NCBI GenBank assembly: GCA_942491935.1
Contig: CALOCZ010000056.1
Span: forward strand, 1-64,000
Source: JAGTVG01 sp942491935
GTDB lineage: Bacteria > Bacteroidota > Bacteroidia > Cytophagales > Cyclobacteriaceae
Direction: 5' to 3'
Length of the DNA: 64,000 nt
The position numbers and the translations under genes were made by a program. Numbering within the stretch: the stretch's first letter is position 1; each line of letters starts with the position of its first letter. A model generated the notes under the pieces. It had not been told where the DNA came from. It did no database searches and saw nothing but the letters and a program-made list of their open reading frames with translations. Shown piece after piece: positions 50,738 to 59,414 of the stretch.

Positions 50738-53700
50738 TTATATCTTGGCTTTAGCCAGTTTTTGTTTTTTATCCAAATCAAGCACAACCGGAGTTGCAAT
50801 GAAAATTGAGGAATAGGTACCAATTAGTATACCAATCATTAATGCAAAAGAAAATCCTCTTAAAACTTCTCCTCCAAAGATCAACAATACCAGGACCACA
50901 ATTAATGTAGTTACTGATGTAATCAATGTTCTACTAACTGTATTGTTGATTGCTTCATTAAATACTTTAAAAAGCGCAGTCCCGGGTTTTAATTGCATAT
51001 TTTCTCTTACACGGTCAAAGACAACCACTGTGTCGTTAATTGAATAACCGATAATGGTTAACATGGCCGCAATAAATACCTGATCGATCTCAAAAGTTTT
51101 ACCAAACAACCGGGCTAAAGCAAAAGCGGAAATAACAAATAACGTATCATGAAACAATGCCACAACAGCGCCAAGTCCAAATTGCCATTTCCGGAATCTG
51201 ATCAGTATGTAAAGAAAGATTACAATTAAAGAAAAGATCACCGATTCCATTGAGGCGGTTTTGATATCATCAGCAATGGTAGCTCCAACTTTTGAAGATC
51301 CTGCGATCATGAAAGACTCATCGTTCATTTTCTCCTCATCCGATACCAGGGACATTCCTGTGAATCCAGAAATCCCATTTACCATAGCGGATTCGACCAA
51401 TGAATCAGCTTCCGCAGATTCATCATCAACAAGGTAACTGGTTGTGATCTTAACAACATTGCTTGATCCATACCATTTCACCTCTGTTCCGGTATTTTCA
51501 AATTCGGGCTGTATGGCGGTTTTTAGTTCCGATGCAGGTACTGGTTTTTCAAATGCTACAACATAAGAACGGCCACCCGTGAAGTCAACACCCAGATTTA
51601 ATCCTCCCTGCATAATGATTAATACAATTCCAATAGATATAAAGATCGTCGAAAACACATAGGCAATTCGTCGTTTGGACATGAAGTCAATGTTGAGTTT
51701 AGACAATAGATCTTTGGACCAGAAAGTATTAAAAGATATTTTACTTTTATCTCCATTTTTAGTCATCCATGTTATAACCACCCTGGTTATAAAGACGGCT
51801 GAGAAGAATGAAGATGCAATACCTATCATAAGTGTAGTGGCAAATCCTTTTATTGGCCCTTGTCCTAAAGCGTACATAATGACCCCGATTAAGAAAGTGG
51901 TTACGTTTGCATCTATAATTGAACTATAAGCCTTACTGTATCCAGTTGAAATGGCATTCAACAGGGTAGATCCACTTCTCAATTCTTCTCTTATCCTCTC
52001 AAAAATCAGCACATTGGCATCAATAGACATACCTATTGTTAACACGATACCTGCGATACCAGGAAGCGTCAGAGCGGCATTTAACTGCGCCAGAATCCCC
52101 AAAATAAAGAAGATATTGAATACCAGCGCAATATTGGCTACAAATCCACCCTTGGAATAATAGGCTATCATAAAAAGAACAACTATGGCCAAACCGGCTA
52201 CTATAGAAATAACACCTTCCTTTTGGGCTTCCTTTCCAAGTGTCGGACCTATTACAGCTTCTTCAACAATTCTTGTGGGAGCCGGCAATTTACCCGCTTT
52301 AAGAATATTCGCCAGGTCTTTTGATTCCTCTATTGTAAAACTTCCAGTAATCTGTGAGTTTCCATTTGGAATCTCTGTGATCACATTAGGAGCAGAATAA
52401 ACATAACCATCAAGTACAATGGCTATTCTTCTGTTCAGGTTCTCACCTGTTAATCGTTTCCATACTTTTGCACCTGTGGCATTCATTTGCATAGAAACAC
52501 TTGGGCTACCTGTCTCATCGAAGTCGGGTCTCGCATCTGTAATCACCTCTCCAGTTAAAGGTGGCAATCCTCCTCTTCTTATTTTAACAAAGAAAAGTTC
52601 CAGAACTTCCTGGCTTCCTTCACCCTCCATAGATTTATTCTTCCAGTAATATTTCATGTTATTTGGGATCAAAGCTTTGATCTCAGGTCTGGCTAGCAGT
52701 CTATTGATCTTGGAAGTGTCCTTGACATTATAAAAGAGGTTATAATATGGAGCTTGTCTAAGGCTGAAAAGAGGGGATGATAAAGCACTTTCTAAGGAAT
52801 CAACACTTGTTGAATCTCCGGCAAGTTGCGCTGCCAGGTCTTCCGTTGCAGAATCAACACCGGGTTGATCATCTCCTAATAATGAACTCAAAGCATCTTC
52901 ATCACTTTGTCCAGCAGCATTGTTATCTGATAGATCTTGTGAACCCAAATCAACTGCCTCAATTTTACTTTCCTCAACAACTTTACTATTAATGGCTGTC
53001 AGGGTAGTGGAGATCTCCTGTAATTCATATACTTCCCAGAACTCAAGTTTCGCCACACCGGATAAAAGCTTTCTGACACGTTCCCGGTTATCAACCCCTG
53101 GTAACTCAACCTGTATCCGACCTGTTCCGGGGAGTTTCTGGATATTAGGTTGTGACGTTCCAAAGCGGTCAACCCTTGTACGAAGGATCTCAAAAGACCT
53201 GTCAATCGCATCGCTTACTTCATCAGAGATGATCTGAATAATGTCTTCATCCGATGTGTCCAGACTAATACGGCCGCGGTTGGCGGCGTTAGCAAATATT
53301 GAACTTAACCTGCCATTGGGAGTTATTTCCTTGAAAGACTGATAAAATAGATCAGTAAATGATTCCTGACTATTTCGTTGCTTTTCTTCTGCCTGCTGCA
53401 AGGCTTGCAGAAATTCCGGATTCTCACTGTTTCCACTTAATCCCTTAATAATATCAACCGGGGATACTTCAAGGGTTACATGCATACCTCCCTGCAAGTC
53501 AAGTCCTAAACTCAACTCCGTATCTTTTACATCTTTATAGGTATATTCTATTCCCAAGAGATTGTAAACAGGCTCATTCCAGACTGAGTCCAAATAAGAC
53601 TGTTTCTTGTAAAAGTCGAGATTACCATCAGCATCTGTAGCATATTCAATAGCATCCTGTTGAATGCCACGGGACACAAATGTAAATGATAAATAATACA

Positions 53701-53755
53701 CGCATAATACTGTGATAATAACAGTTAGTGTTACTATAAATCCTTTATTTTTCAT
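50738..53755 (-). CDS. secDF: Fused protein-export translocase SecDF
   Basis: The 1005-residue protein is the single-chain SecDF of Bacteroidota. It has an N-terminal membrane helix and L-G-L-D-L-Q-G-G-M-H near residues 82-91, a large P1 periplasmic domain with an inserted acidic Ser/Asp-rich linker (about 245-325), SecD helices with F-E-R-I-R-E-E-L, then L-G-V-D-F-T-G-G-R near 720 and SecF helices with V-F-D-R-V-R-E-N. It uses the proton gradient to pull proteins through SecYEG. The low-complexity linker is an addition common in this phylum. Confidence 0.95.
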   Translation of the reverse strand: MKNKGFIVTLTVIITVLCVYYLSFTFVSRGIQQDAIEYATDADGNLDFYKKQSYLDSVWNEPVYNLLGIEYTYKDVKDTELSLGLDLQGGMHVTLEVSPVDIIKGLSGNSENPEFLQALQQAEEKQRNSQESFTDLFYQSFKEITPNGRLSSIFANAANRGRISLDTSDEDIIQIISDEVSDAIDRSFEILRTRVDRFGTSQPNIQKLPGTGRIQVELPGVDNRERVRKLLSGVAKLEFWEVYELQEISTTLTAINSKVVEESKIEAVDLGSQDLSDNNAAGQSDEDALSSLLGDDQPGVDSATEDLAAQLAGDSTSVDSLESALSSPLFSLRQAPYYNLFYNVKDTSKINRLLARPEIKALIPNNMKYYWKNKSMEGEGSQEVLELFFVKIRRGGLPPLTGEVITDARPDFDETGSPSVSMQMNATGAKVWKRLTGENLNRRIAIVLDGYVYSAPNVITEIPNGNSQITGSFTIEESKDLANILKAGKLPAPTRIVEEAVIGPTLGKEAQKEGVISIVAGLAIVVLFMIAYYSKGGFVANIALVFNIFFILGILAQLNAALTLPGIAGIVLTIGMSIDANVLIFERIREELRSGSTLLNAISTGYSKAYSSIIDANVTTFLIGVIMYALGQGPIKGFATTLMIGIASSFFSAVFITRVVITWMTKNGDKSKISFNTFWSKDLLSKLNIDFMSKRRIAYVFSTIFISIGIVLIIMQGGLNLGVDFTGGRSYVVAFEKPVPASELKTAIQPEFENTGTEVKWYGSSNVVKITTSYLVDDESAEADSLVESAMVNGISGFTGMSLVSDEEKMNDESFMIAGSSKVGATIADDIKTASMESVIFSLIVIFLYILIRFRKWQFGLGAVVALFHDTLFVISAFALARLFGKTFEIDQVFIAAMLTIIGYSINDTVVVFDRVRENMQLKPGTALFKVFNEAINNTVSRTLITSVTTLIVVLVLLIFGGEVLRGFSFALMIGILIGTYSSIFIATPVVLDLDKKQKLAKAKI

Positions 53756-53826
53756 TGTTTAATAAATTAAAATTCTGACTAAAATTAATTTTGTAGATTG
53801 GGTAATTCCTGAATTATGACCCAGGA

Positions 53827-54189
53827 TTAAGGGGCATTCGGAGATATTATATTTTGAAATAGAATCTTAAAAAATGAAGTACTTATGTATTCAAGGACAT
53901 GCTCGTGCCAACATTTATCTTCAGTTGCAAAAGGAATATCAAAAAGAATATTCAGTATCAGGTCAACATCAATCTGAAATGATGAAATAGAAGCAAGATA
54001 ATCAGGAAGATAAATGATTTCATGGTCTTTTTCGGGACTATCTTTATCCTCATCAAATTCGATTTTTGAAAGGTCATTTACAATCCTTTCCTGAATAAGA
54101 TGATTCAAGGAAGAAATGGTTATAGCCAATAATCCGCAAACAAGGACCAGTGCCCTAATTATATTTCCTATGTTAGATCGTTTTTTCAC
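53827..54189 (-). CDS. Small membrane-anchored protein, SPNAP C-terminus
   Basis: The 120-residue protein has one transmembrane helix at about residues 10-27, an acidic middle (F-D-E-D-K-D-S-P-E-K-D-H) and a C-terminal helix with K-C-W-H-E-H-V-L-E-Y and the end I-I-S-P-N-A-P. The C-terminal SPNAP pattern seems shared with similar small Bacteroidota proteins, but I cannot assign a function. It has its own well-formed promoter. The C-x-H-x-H segment could bind metal. Confidence 0.65.
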   Translation of the reverse strand: MKKRSNIGNIIRALVLVCGLLAITISSLNHLIQERIVNDLSKIEFDEDKDSPEKDHEIIYLPDYLASISSFQIDVDLILNILFDIPFATEDKCWHEHVLEYISTSFFKILFQNIISPNAP

Positions 54190-54208
54190 TTGATCTTTTA
54201 ATGGTTTG

Positions 54209-54238
54209 CAAAAGTAGACATAAATCCTTTAAAATCAA
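54209..54238 (-). promoter_or_regulatory. Bacteroidota-type promoter of the 53827-54189 gene
   Basis: TTG (complement of 54236-54238) and TACTTTTG (complement of 54209-54216) are separated by 19 bases, a full match to the TTG-N19-TAnnTTTG pattern. It lies 20 bases before the start codon. Confidence 0.6.
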
Positions 54239-54279
54239 CTTCTTCAACAGCCTTATAAGATTAATCTTTGAGAAATTTC

Positions 54280-54897
54280 TTATTTGTTGAGAATATATGA
54301 GATATGAGATTTGATTACACGGATCCCTTCATCAAAATTCTCGTGGTTATTAATAATTATATCACTTTTACTTTTATAGGGTAAAATATATTTATTGTAA
54401 GCAGGCATTACATGATGCTCATACCTGTATAAAACGTCCTCAAGGTCATAGCCTCGTTCCTTTTGGTCTCTAATTATTCTTCGCTTCAACATGATATGTT
54501 CAGGAGCATCAACAAAGACCCTCAGATCTATCCATTTAGAGATTTCTTTAACATAGAAAATAAAAATCCCCTCTAGAATAATAAGGGGGGCTGGTTGGAA
54601 TTCAATAATCTCGGGATCCAACTCCGGATTATTGAAAGTATATTCTTTAATTCTTATGACCTCTCCATCTATTAATTTTTTCAGATCATGTGTGAATTTT
54701 GTGATGTCGATAGATTCAGGTCTATCGAAATTTTGCACACCATTTTCATCAACAGGCTGCTCGTTTCTAGGCCGGTAATAATTATCCTGTGAGACCAGGC
54801 ATACTTCTTCATTACTGAAATCTTTCATTATTCTTTTAATGAAGAGGGTTTTACCGCAACCGCTGCCGCCTGTTATTCCAATGATATAAGGTCTCAT
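54280..54897 (-). CDS. udk: Uridine kinase
   Basis: The 205-residue protein has the P-loop G-I-T-G-G-S-G-C-G-K-T near residues 7-17, S-Q-D-N-Y-Y-R-P near 37-44, N-F-D-R-P-E-S, E-G-I-F-I-F and R-R-I-I-R-D-x-x-E-R-G. It phosphorylates uridine and cytidine for pyrimidine salvage. It lies 7 bases after rdgB in the same direction. Confidence 0.93.
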   Translation of the reverse strand: MRPYIIGITGGSGCGKTLFIKRIMKDFSNEEVCLVSQDNYYRPRNEQPVDENGVQNFDRPESIDITKFTHDLKKLIDGEVIRIKEYTFNNPELDPEIIEFQPAPLIILEGIFIFYVKEISKWIDLRVFVDAPEHIMLKRRIIRDQKERGYDLEDVLYRYEHHVMPAYNKYILPYKSKSDIIINNHENFDEGIRVIKSHISYILNK

Positions 54898-54904
54898 GGT
54901 ATTT

Positions 54905-55489
54905 TTAGAAGGGATTTGTTTTCAAAAAATTAACTAGCTTTCTGAAGGCAAGGGCCCTGTGGCTAATATTATTTTTTTCCTTCATGGATAACTCCGCAAA
55001 AGATTTTGAATACCCTGATGGCTGGAATATTGGATCATATCCAAAACCCTTATCTCCTCTTCTTGATGTCAAAATTTCCCCTTTGATCAGACCTTCAAAT
55101 TGTTTCACTCCCCTCTGAGTTCTAAGAGTAATAACCGTCCTGAACTGAGCCTTTCTGTTTTCTACATTATGCAGATTATCCAATAAAAGGTCAATATTAT
55201 CATTATTGTCCTTTTGCATTCCGGCATATCTGGCTGACAATACCCCGGGGCCTCCATTTAAGGCCTCCACCTCCAATCCCGTATCATCTGCAAAGCAAGA
55301 AGAATGATAGTGGTCAAAGACATATTGGGCCTTTTCCAGGGAGTTCCCTTCTAGTGTATTTTGATTTTCAGGTAACTCCTCAGTACATCCAATATCTTTA
55401 AGAGACTGGATTTTAAATTCATCGCCTAAAATCTGTGCTATCTCTGCAATTTTATTCTGGTTGTTGGTGGCAAAGCAAAGATATACCAT
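54905..55489 (-). CDS. rdgB: XTP/dITP diphosphatase (RdgB/HAM1 family)
   Basis: From the ATG at 55489 the 194-residue protein has F-A-T-N-N-Q-N-K-I-A-E-I near the N-terminus, F-A-D-D-T-G-L-E-V near 66-74, G-P-G-V-L-S-A-R-Y-A-G, F-G-Y-D-P-I-F and a final S-H-R-A-L-A. It removes non-canonical purine NTPs to protect DNA and RNA. A TTG two codons earlier gives the other possible start. It lies 9 bases downstream of an FKBP gene. Confidence 0.94.
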   Translation of the reverse strand: MVYLCFATNNQNKIAEIAQILGDEFKIQSLKDIGCTEELPENQNTLEGNSLEKAQYVFDHYHSSCFADDTGLEVEALNGGPGVLSARYAGMQKDNNDNIDLLLDNLHNVENRKAQFRTVITLRTQRGVKQFEGLIKGEILTSRRGDKGFGYDPIFQPSGYSKSFAELSMKEKNNISHRALAFRKLVNFLKTNPF

Positions 55490-55498
55490 GGACAATCT

Positions 55499-55978
55499 CT
55501 ATTGCACGCTGAGTAATTCAATATCAAATATCAGGTTTTCATTTGGCCCAATATCTCCATAACCTTGCGAACCATATGCAAGAACTGAAGGTACATATAA
55601 AGTGATCTTTCCCCTTTCACCTATATATGAAAGCCCTTCTTCCCAACCTCTAATGACCTGGCCTAGTCCGTGTGTATATTCAAAAGGTTTGTTTCTGTCA
55701 TATGATGAATCAAACTTGGTGCCGTCCAGAAAAGTTCCAGTGTAGTGTACTTTTACTATATTTCCACTTTGCGGTGTTGAGCCTAAACCTTCATCATGTA
55801 TCACATACCTTAATCCTGAATTGGATTTTTTTGCATCAATACTATTTTCATTAAGGTATTTGTCAATTTTAATAACATCTGCTTCAAGTTGAGCATAGGG
55901 GCTATAAAATGTTTGCTTTTCACAAGCAAAGAGACCTATAACCATAAATGTGAACAATAATTCTTTAATTCTTTTCAT
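55499..55978 (-). CDS. FKBP-type peptidyl-prolyl isomerase lipoprotein
   Basis: The 159-residue protein has a signal ending I-G-L-F-A-C (lipobox), a short linker and an FKBP domain with V-K-V-H-Y-T-G-T-F-L-D-G-T-K-F-D-S-S, G-L-G-Q-V-I-R-G-W-E-E-G-L and Y-V-P-S-V-L-A-Y-G. It should speed proline isomerisation in the periplasm. It directly follows a longer FKBP gene (1 base apart), possibly a duplication. Confidence 0.9.
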   Translation of the reverse strand: MKRIKELLFTFMVIGLFACEKQTFYSPYAQLEADVIKIDKYLNENSIDAKKSNSGLRYVIHDEGLGSTPQSGNIVKVHYTGTFLDGTKFDSSYDRNKPFEYTHGLGQVIRGWEEGLSYIGERGKITLYVPSVLAYGSQGYGDIGPNENLIFDIELLSVQ

Positions 55979-55979
55979 C

Positions 55980-56894
55980 CTAATTTCCCTTTTTCTTTAT
56001 ATCCAACAATTCTAAATCAAATACCACTACCGTATTCGGATCGACCATTTCTCCCAATCCCCTTTCGCCATAGGCAAGTTCAGAAGGAAGATAAAATGTA
56101 ATTTTCGAACCTAGAGGCATTTCAGCTACACTTTCTTCCCAACCTGGGATCACACTTCTCGCTCCCAATGTAAATTCATACGGTTCATTTCTCTCATATG
56201 AGGAATCAAACTTCGTACCATCAAGCAAATATCCACTAAAATGAATTAAAACCTGGTCTCCTTTTTCAGGTTTCTTTCCTTTACCTTCTTTCTGGATGAT
56301 ATACCTGATCCCGGATTCTAACTCTAAACCTACTAATCCCTCTTCCTCCAGATAGATATCAATCAAAGAAATATCTTCAAATAATTGTTGCTCCTTTCTT
56401 CTTTGAATCCTTTCCTGTTTGGTTTTATATAAATTTGCCTGCCACATTCTGAATTCCGCAGGTTCCAGCATACTTATTATTCCAATCTCAATAGTAATAT
56501 CACTAAATGGATTTAAACCATATGGAATATTACTGCGGAAGGCCACTTCATAAAGGTCGGAACAATTAACTTTAAAGATGGCGCTATCTCCTACTTTTAA
56601 TTTTTTAAGCCCATGATAAATCTGGCCACTTCTTTCCCAAATTGTATCAATATATTGTAAGGTTACAGGAATGTTCTTTTCAGTCCAGGTGAATAGTAAG
56701 GAATCATTCTCATAATAATAATCCATATACATAAGGATGTATTTATTGTTCTCAAAGCCAGGCCCCTTCCCATTTCTAACTATTTTGTACTCATATCCGG
56801 TCTCTCCGGATTTAAAATCCTTTGTGTTACAAGAACCTATTAAAACAGTCAGCAGGAGAATTATGAATATTAAATGATTATGATTTATACTCAT
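55980..56894 (-). CDS. Long FKBP-type peptidyl-prolyl isomerase lipoprotein
   Basis: The 304-residue protein has a signal ending L-I-G-S-C (lipobox), an N-terminal region of about 170 residues that is a divergent FKBP-like domain, and a C-terminal FKBP domain with V-L-I-H-F-S-G-Y-L-L-D-G-T-K-F-D-S-S, S-V-I-P-G-W-E-E-S and Y-L-P-S-E-L-A-Y-G. The first domain lacks the key aromatic residues and may bind substrate or mediate dimers. It overlaps the end of the NrnA gene by 17 bases. Confidence 0.85.
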   Translation of the reverse strand: MSINHNHLIFIILLLTVLIGSCNTKDFKSGETGYEYKIVRNGKGPGFENNKYILMYMDYYYENDSLLFTWTEKNIPVTLQYIDTIWERSGQIYHGLKKLKVGDSAIFKVNCSDLYEVAFRSNIPYGLNPFSDITIEIGIISMLEPAEFRMWQANLYKTKQERIQRRKEQQLFEDISLIDIYLEEEGLVGLELESGIRYIIQKEGKGKKPEKGDQVLIHFSGYLLDGTKFDSSYERNEPYEFTLGARSVIPGWEESVAEMPLGSKITFYLPSELAYGERGLGEMVDPNTVVVFDLELLDIKKKGN

Positions 56895-57909
56895 CTGCGA
56901 TTTGATTTAACTGATCCTTATAAGTCTTGATAATTTCTTCAAATCTCTTTACGGTTTCTTCGAAGCTGACATCACTGATTCCTCCGGCAGCATTTTTGTG
57001 ACCGCCCCCGTTAAAATGTTTTCTGGCAAATTCGTTGACTGAGAAATCTCCTTTAGAGCGCATGGAGAGTTTAACCTCACCTCCTCTTTCCGATATTAAT
57101 ACACCAAGCACAGCCCCCTCTAAGCTTAAGGCATAGTTTACAAGTCCTTCCGTATCACCTGTTTTTGAGTTGAATTTATTTAGGTCATCAGCATTAATCG
57201 CAATGAAAGCAGTATGGAATTCAGGTATATATTTAAGCCTTTGGCTGAGAGCAAAACCAAGAAATTTCAAGCGGTCATAAGAATTGGTATCATATATCAA
57301 ACTGGCAACTTTTGGCGTATCGGCCCCAAGTTCCATTAAATTCGCTGTGACAAAATGAACATTTTGATGGGTATTATTATGTTTGAACTGACCAGTATCA
57401 GTCATGATCCCGGCATATAAACACTCAGCAATTGACTTATCAATTAAATCCCGATCGCCCATTTTAACAATGAACTCATATATTAACTCAGCAGTGGCTG
57501 AAGCATCTGTACTTATTAAAGAAAAATCCGCAAAACATACAGGATCTAGATGATGATCAATTAAAAACTTCTTTGCAGAGCTTTTTTCAACCATTTTCCC
57601 CAGTTCATCAATTCTTGCCAGATTATTAAAATCAAGACAAAATATGATATCGGCATTTTCAATTTGAAGCTTATATTCTGCTTCATTGTCTGAATTGCAG
57701 ATCAACACCGTATCGTTTCCCTCCATCCAGTTAAGAAATTTTGGGTAATCGGTTGGACTGATCACCTGGGCATCGTGTCCTTTTTTTATGAGATAGCCCC
57801 TTAATCCCAGAGAAGAGCCCAAGGCATCAGCATCCGGAGTTTTATGCGGTATGATTACTATCTTTTTTGGTGTATTAAGTTCGGCCTTTACTTCCTTAAA
57901 ATTCAACAT
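56878..57909 (-). CDS. nrnA: DHH-family oligoribonuclease / pAp phosphatase NrnA
   Basis: The 343-residue protein has the DHH motifs I-P-H-K-T-P-D-A-D-A-L-G-S near residues 20-32, F-C-L-D-F-N near 91-96, L-I-D-H-H-L-D near 116-122, D-T-G-Q-F-K and the DHHA1 end F-N-G-G-G-H-K-N-A-A-G-G. NrnA degrades short RNA oligomers and pAp. It is the first gene of an operon with the two FKBPs, RdgB and Udk, and is preceded by a TTG-N19-CACTTTTG promoter. Confidence 0.9.
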   Translation of the reverse strand: MLNFKEVKAELNTPKKIVIIPHKTPDADALGSSLGLRGYLIKKGHDAQVISPTDYPKFLNWMEGNDTVLICNSDNEAEYKLQIENADIIFCLDFNNLARIDELGKMVEKSSAKKFLIDHHLDPVCFADFSLISTDASATAELIYEFIVKMGDRDLIDKSIAECLYAGIMTDTGQFKHNNTHQNVHFVTANLMELGADTPKVASLIYDTNSYDRLKFLGFALSQRLKYIPEFHTAFIAINADDLNKFNSKTGDTEGLVNYALSLEGAVLGVLISERGGEVKLSMRSKGDFSVNEFARKHFNGGGHKNAAGGISDVSFEETVKRFEEIIKTYKDQLNQIADEYKS

Positions 57910-57943
57910 TTCTATCCTTTCTCGCTCTGGAGTTAAATAATTG

Positions 57944-57973
57944 CAAAAGTGCTAATTAATTAGTTAAAATCAA
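57944..57973 (-). promoter_or_regulatory. Bacteroidota-type promoter of the nrnA operon
   Basis: TTG (complement of 57971-57973) and CACTTTTG (complement of 57944-57951) are separated by 19 bases. The -7 element has C for T at the first position, as at the rpmB promoter. It lies 34 bases before the nrnA start. Confidence 0.55.
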
Positions 57974-58021
57974 AAGTGACATGCACTCCACAGTTATTAC
58001 ATATATTGATAAAAAGTAACC

Positions 58022-58029
58022 TATATTTG
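58022..58029 (+). promoter_or_regulatory. Candidate -7 element of the ndk promoter
   Basis: TATATTTG (58022-58029) matches TAnnTTTG exactly and ends 36 bases before the ndk ATG. The best -33 candidate, TTA at 57997-57999, has a 22-base gap, so the promoter is less certain than those with both boxes. Confidence 0.45.
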
Positions 58030-58065
58030 TCATTTATTTATTAAAACCTATTTACAAATTTGATC

Positions 58066-58491
58066 ATGAGTGGAAATATAACCTTTACAATGATAAAACC
58101 TGAGGCTGTCAGCGATCGATATACTGGCGCAATAACAGAAAAAATTGAAGCTGCCGGTTTTGAGATAATTGCAATGAAGATGACCCTTTTGAGTAAAGAG
58201 AGGGCGGGCGAATTTTATATGGTTCATAAAGACAGACCATTTTACTCCAGTTTATGTGACTACATGTCATCAGGAAAAATCATTGCGATGGTCCTTAAAA
58301 AGGATAATGCCGTAGAGGATTTTAGAAAATTGATAGGAGCGACAGATCCGGCAAAAGCCGAGGAAGGGACGATTAGAAAACTGTTTGCCAAATCTTTACA
58401 ATCTAATGCAGTGCATGGATCCGACTCGGATGAAAATGCAAAGATTGAAGCCGGATTTTTCTTTTCAGACCTGGAATTATTCAGTGCTTAG
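58066..58491 (+). CDS. ndk: Nucleoside diphosphate kinase
   Basis: From the ATG at 58066 the 141-residue protein has T-M-I-K-P-E-A-V near the start and the active-site histidine in N-A-V-H-G-S-D-S near residues 115-122, with R-x-L-I-G-A-T-D-P before it. It balances NTP pools and is full length. A TTG two codons upstream is not used. It is divergent from nrnA and convergent with scpA. Confidence 0.95.
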   Translation: MSGNITFTMIKPEAVSDRYTGAITEKIEAAGFEIIAMKMTLLSKERAGEFYMVHKDRPFYSSLCDYMSSGKIIAMVLKKDNAVEDFRKLIGATDPAKAEEGTIRKLFAKSLQSNAVHGSDSDENAKIEAGFFFSDLELFSA

Positions 58492-58496
58492 ATATT

Positions 58497-59246
58497 TCAG
58501 GGGCTGACCTTTTCTCCAAAAGCTTTTAACCAGAAGTTATTATATCCTTGTCCAACAGAGATCCGGGCCAGGCCAGATTGAAGAAGTTCCAGAATAGCCA
58601 GAAAATTATATATTACAGCTATTTTTTGTGGATTTGAAGATATAACCTCAGTAAAGGAGAGTTTTTCTCTATTTTGAAGTTCTTTTAAAATGTATTCTTT
58701 CTGACTTTCAATAGTATAAGGAAATTGGACAATGGTATGGGTTGGCTGGTCTGATTCTGCTATATAAGTATCCATGGCTTTTTCAAAGGCCTTTAAAAGT
58801 TTGTAAAGATCAAGATCCTGAAGTTCCGCCTCTACATTTGATACTTGAGCCAATTTTTTTATCTCCCTGATTACATTTCCCCTCTTTTCTTTTCCCAGAT
58901 TCTCCTCCTCCATAGTCATCAGCTCGCTGACCACTGACTTATATTTTTTATATTCCAGAAGGTGTTTTATAAGTTCCTCTCGGGGATCAATTTCATTTCC
59001 ATCTTCATCAATTATAGGCCTTGGAAGCAGCATTTTGGCCTTAATTCTCATTAGTGTAGCAGCGACTACAATAAACTCACTGGCTACTTCAATGTTCATC
59101 TCTTCCAGCTGATGGAGGTACTCTAAAAAATCTTCTGTTATTTTTGATATGGGTATATCATATATATCAAGTTCATCTCGTTCGATAAAGAATAGGAGCA
59201 GATCAAATGGCCCTTCAAATAGATGTAATTTGACTTCGAAACTCAC
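58497..59246 (-). CDS. scpA: Segregation and condensation protein ScpA
   Basis: The protein carries L-F-E-G-P-F-D-L-L-L-F-F-I-E-R-D-E-L-D-I-Y-D as the kleisin N-terminal helix, a helical middle with F-L-E-Y-L and A-T-L-M-R-I-K-A-K-M-L-L-P, and a winged-helix end (V-I-Y-N-F-L-A-I-L-E-L-L). It links the two SMC heads with ScpB. I chose the GTG at 59246, which starts S-F-E-V-K-L-x-L-F-E-G-P, as in relatives; a TATATTTG-like element at 59282-59289 agrees with this. The longer frame starts at 59372 with 42 extra, non-conserved residues. Confidence 0.9.
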   Translation of the reverse strand: MSFEVKLHLFEGPFDLLLFFIERDELDIYDIPISKITEDFLEYLHQLEEMNIEVASEFIVVAATLMRIKAKMLLPRPIIDEDGNEIDPREELIKHLLEYKKYKSVVSELMTMEEENLGKEKRGNVIREIKKLAQVSNVEAELQDLDLYKLLKAFEKAMDTYIAESDQPTHTIVQFPYTIESQKEYILKELQNREKLSFTEVISSNPQKIAVIYNFLAILELLQSGLARISVGQGYNNFWLKAFGEKVSP

Positions 59247-59414
59247 AGGATTTGTATTTAGATTTTGCTGCTTATAAAAATCAAATATATTACTTATAAA
59301 GTCATTATCTATATAGTGTTCTAAAAAAAATGTATTTTTATTCCCATAAAAAAATCCATATATTGAAAACAATAGATGACAAATTAAGTTAAGTTCATTT
59401 ATACAAACGATTAT

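Noticed and set aside
59247..59372. Long N-terminal extension of ScpA
   Set aside because: The 42 extra residues are AT-rich, not conserved in the family, and overlap a candidate -7 element; the GTG at 59246 gives the family N-terminus.
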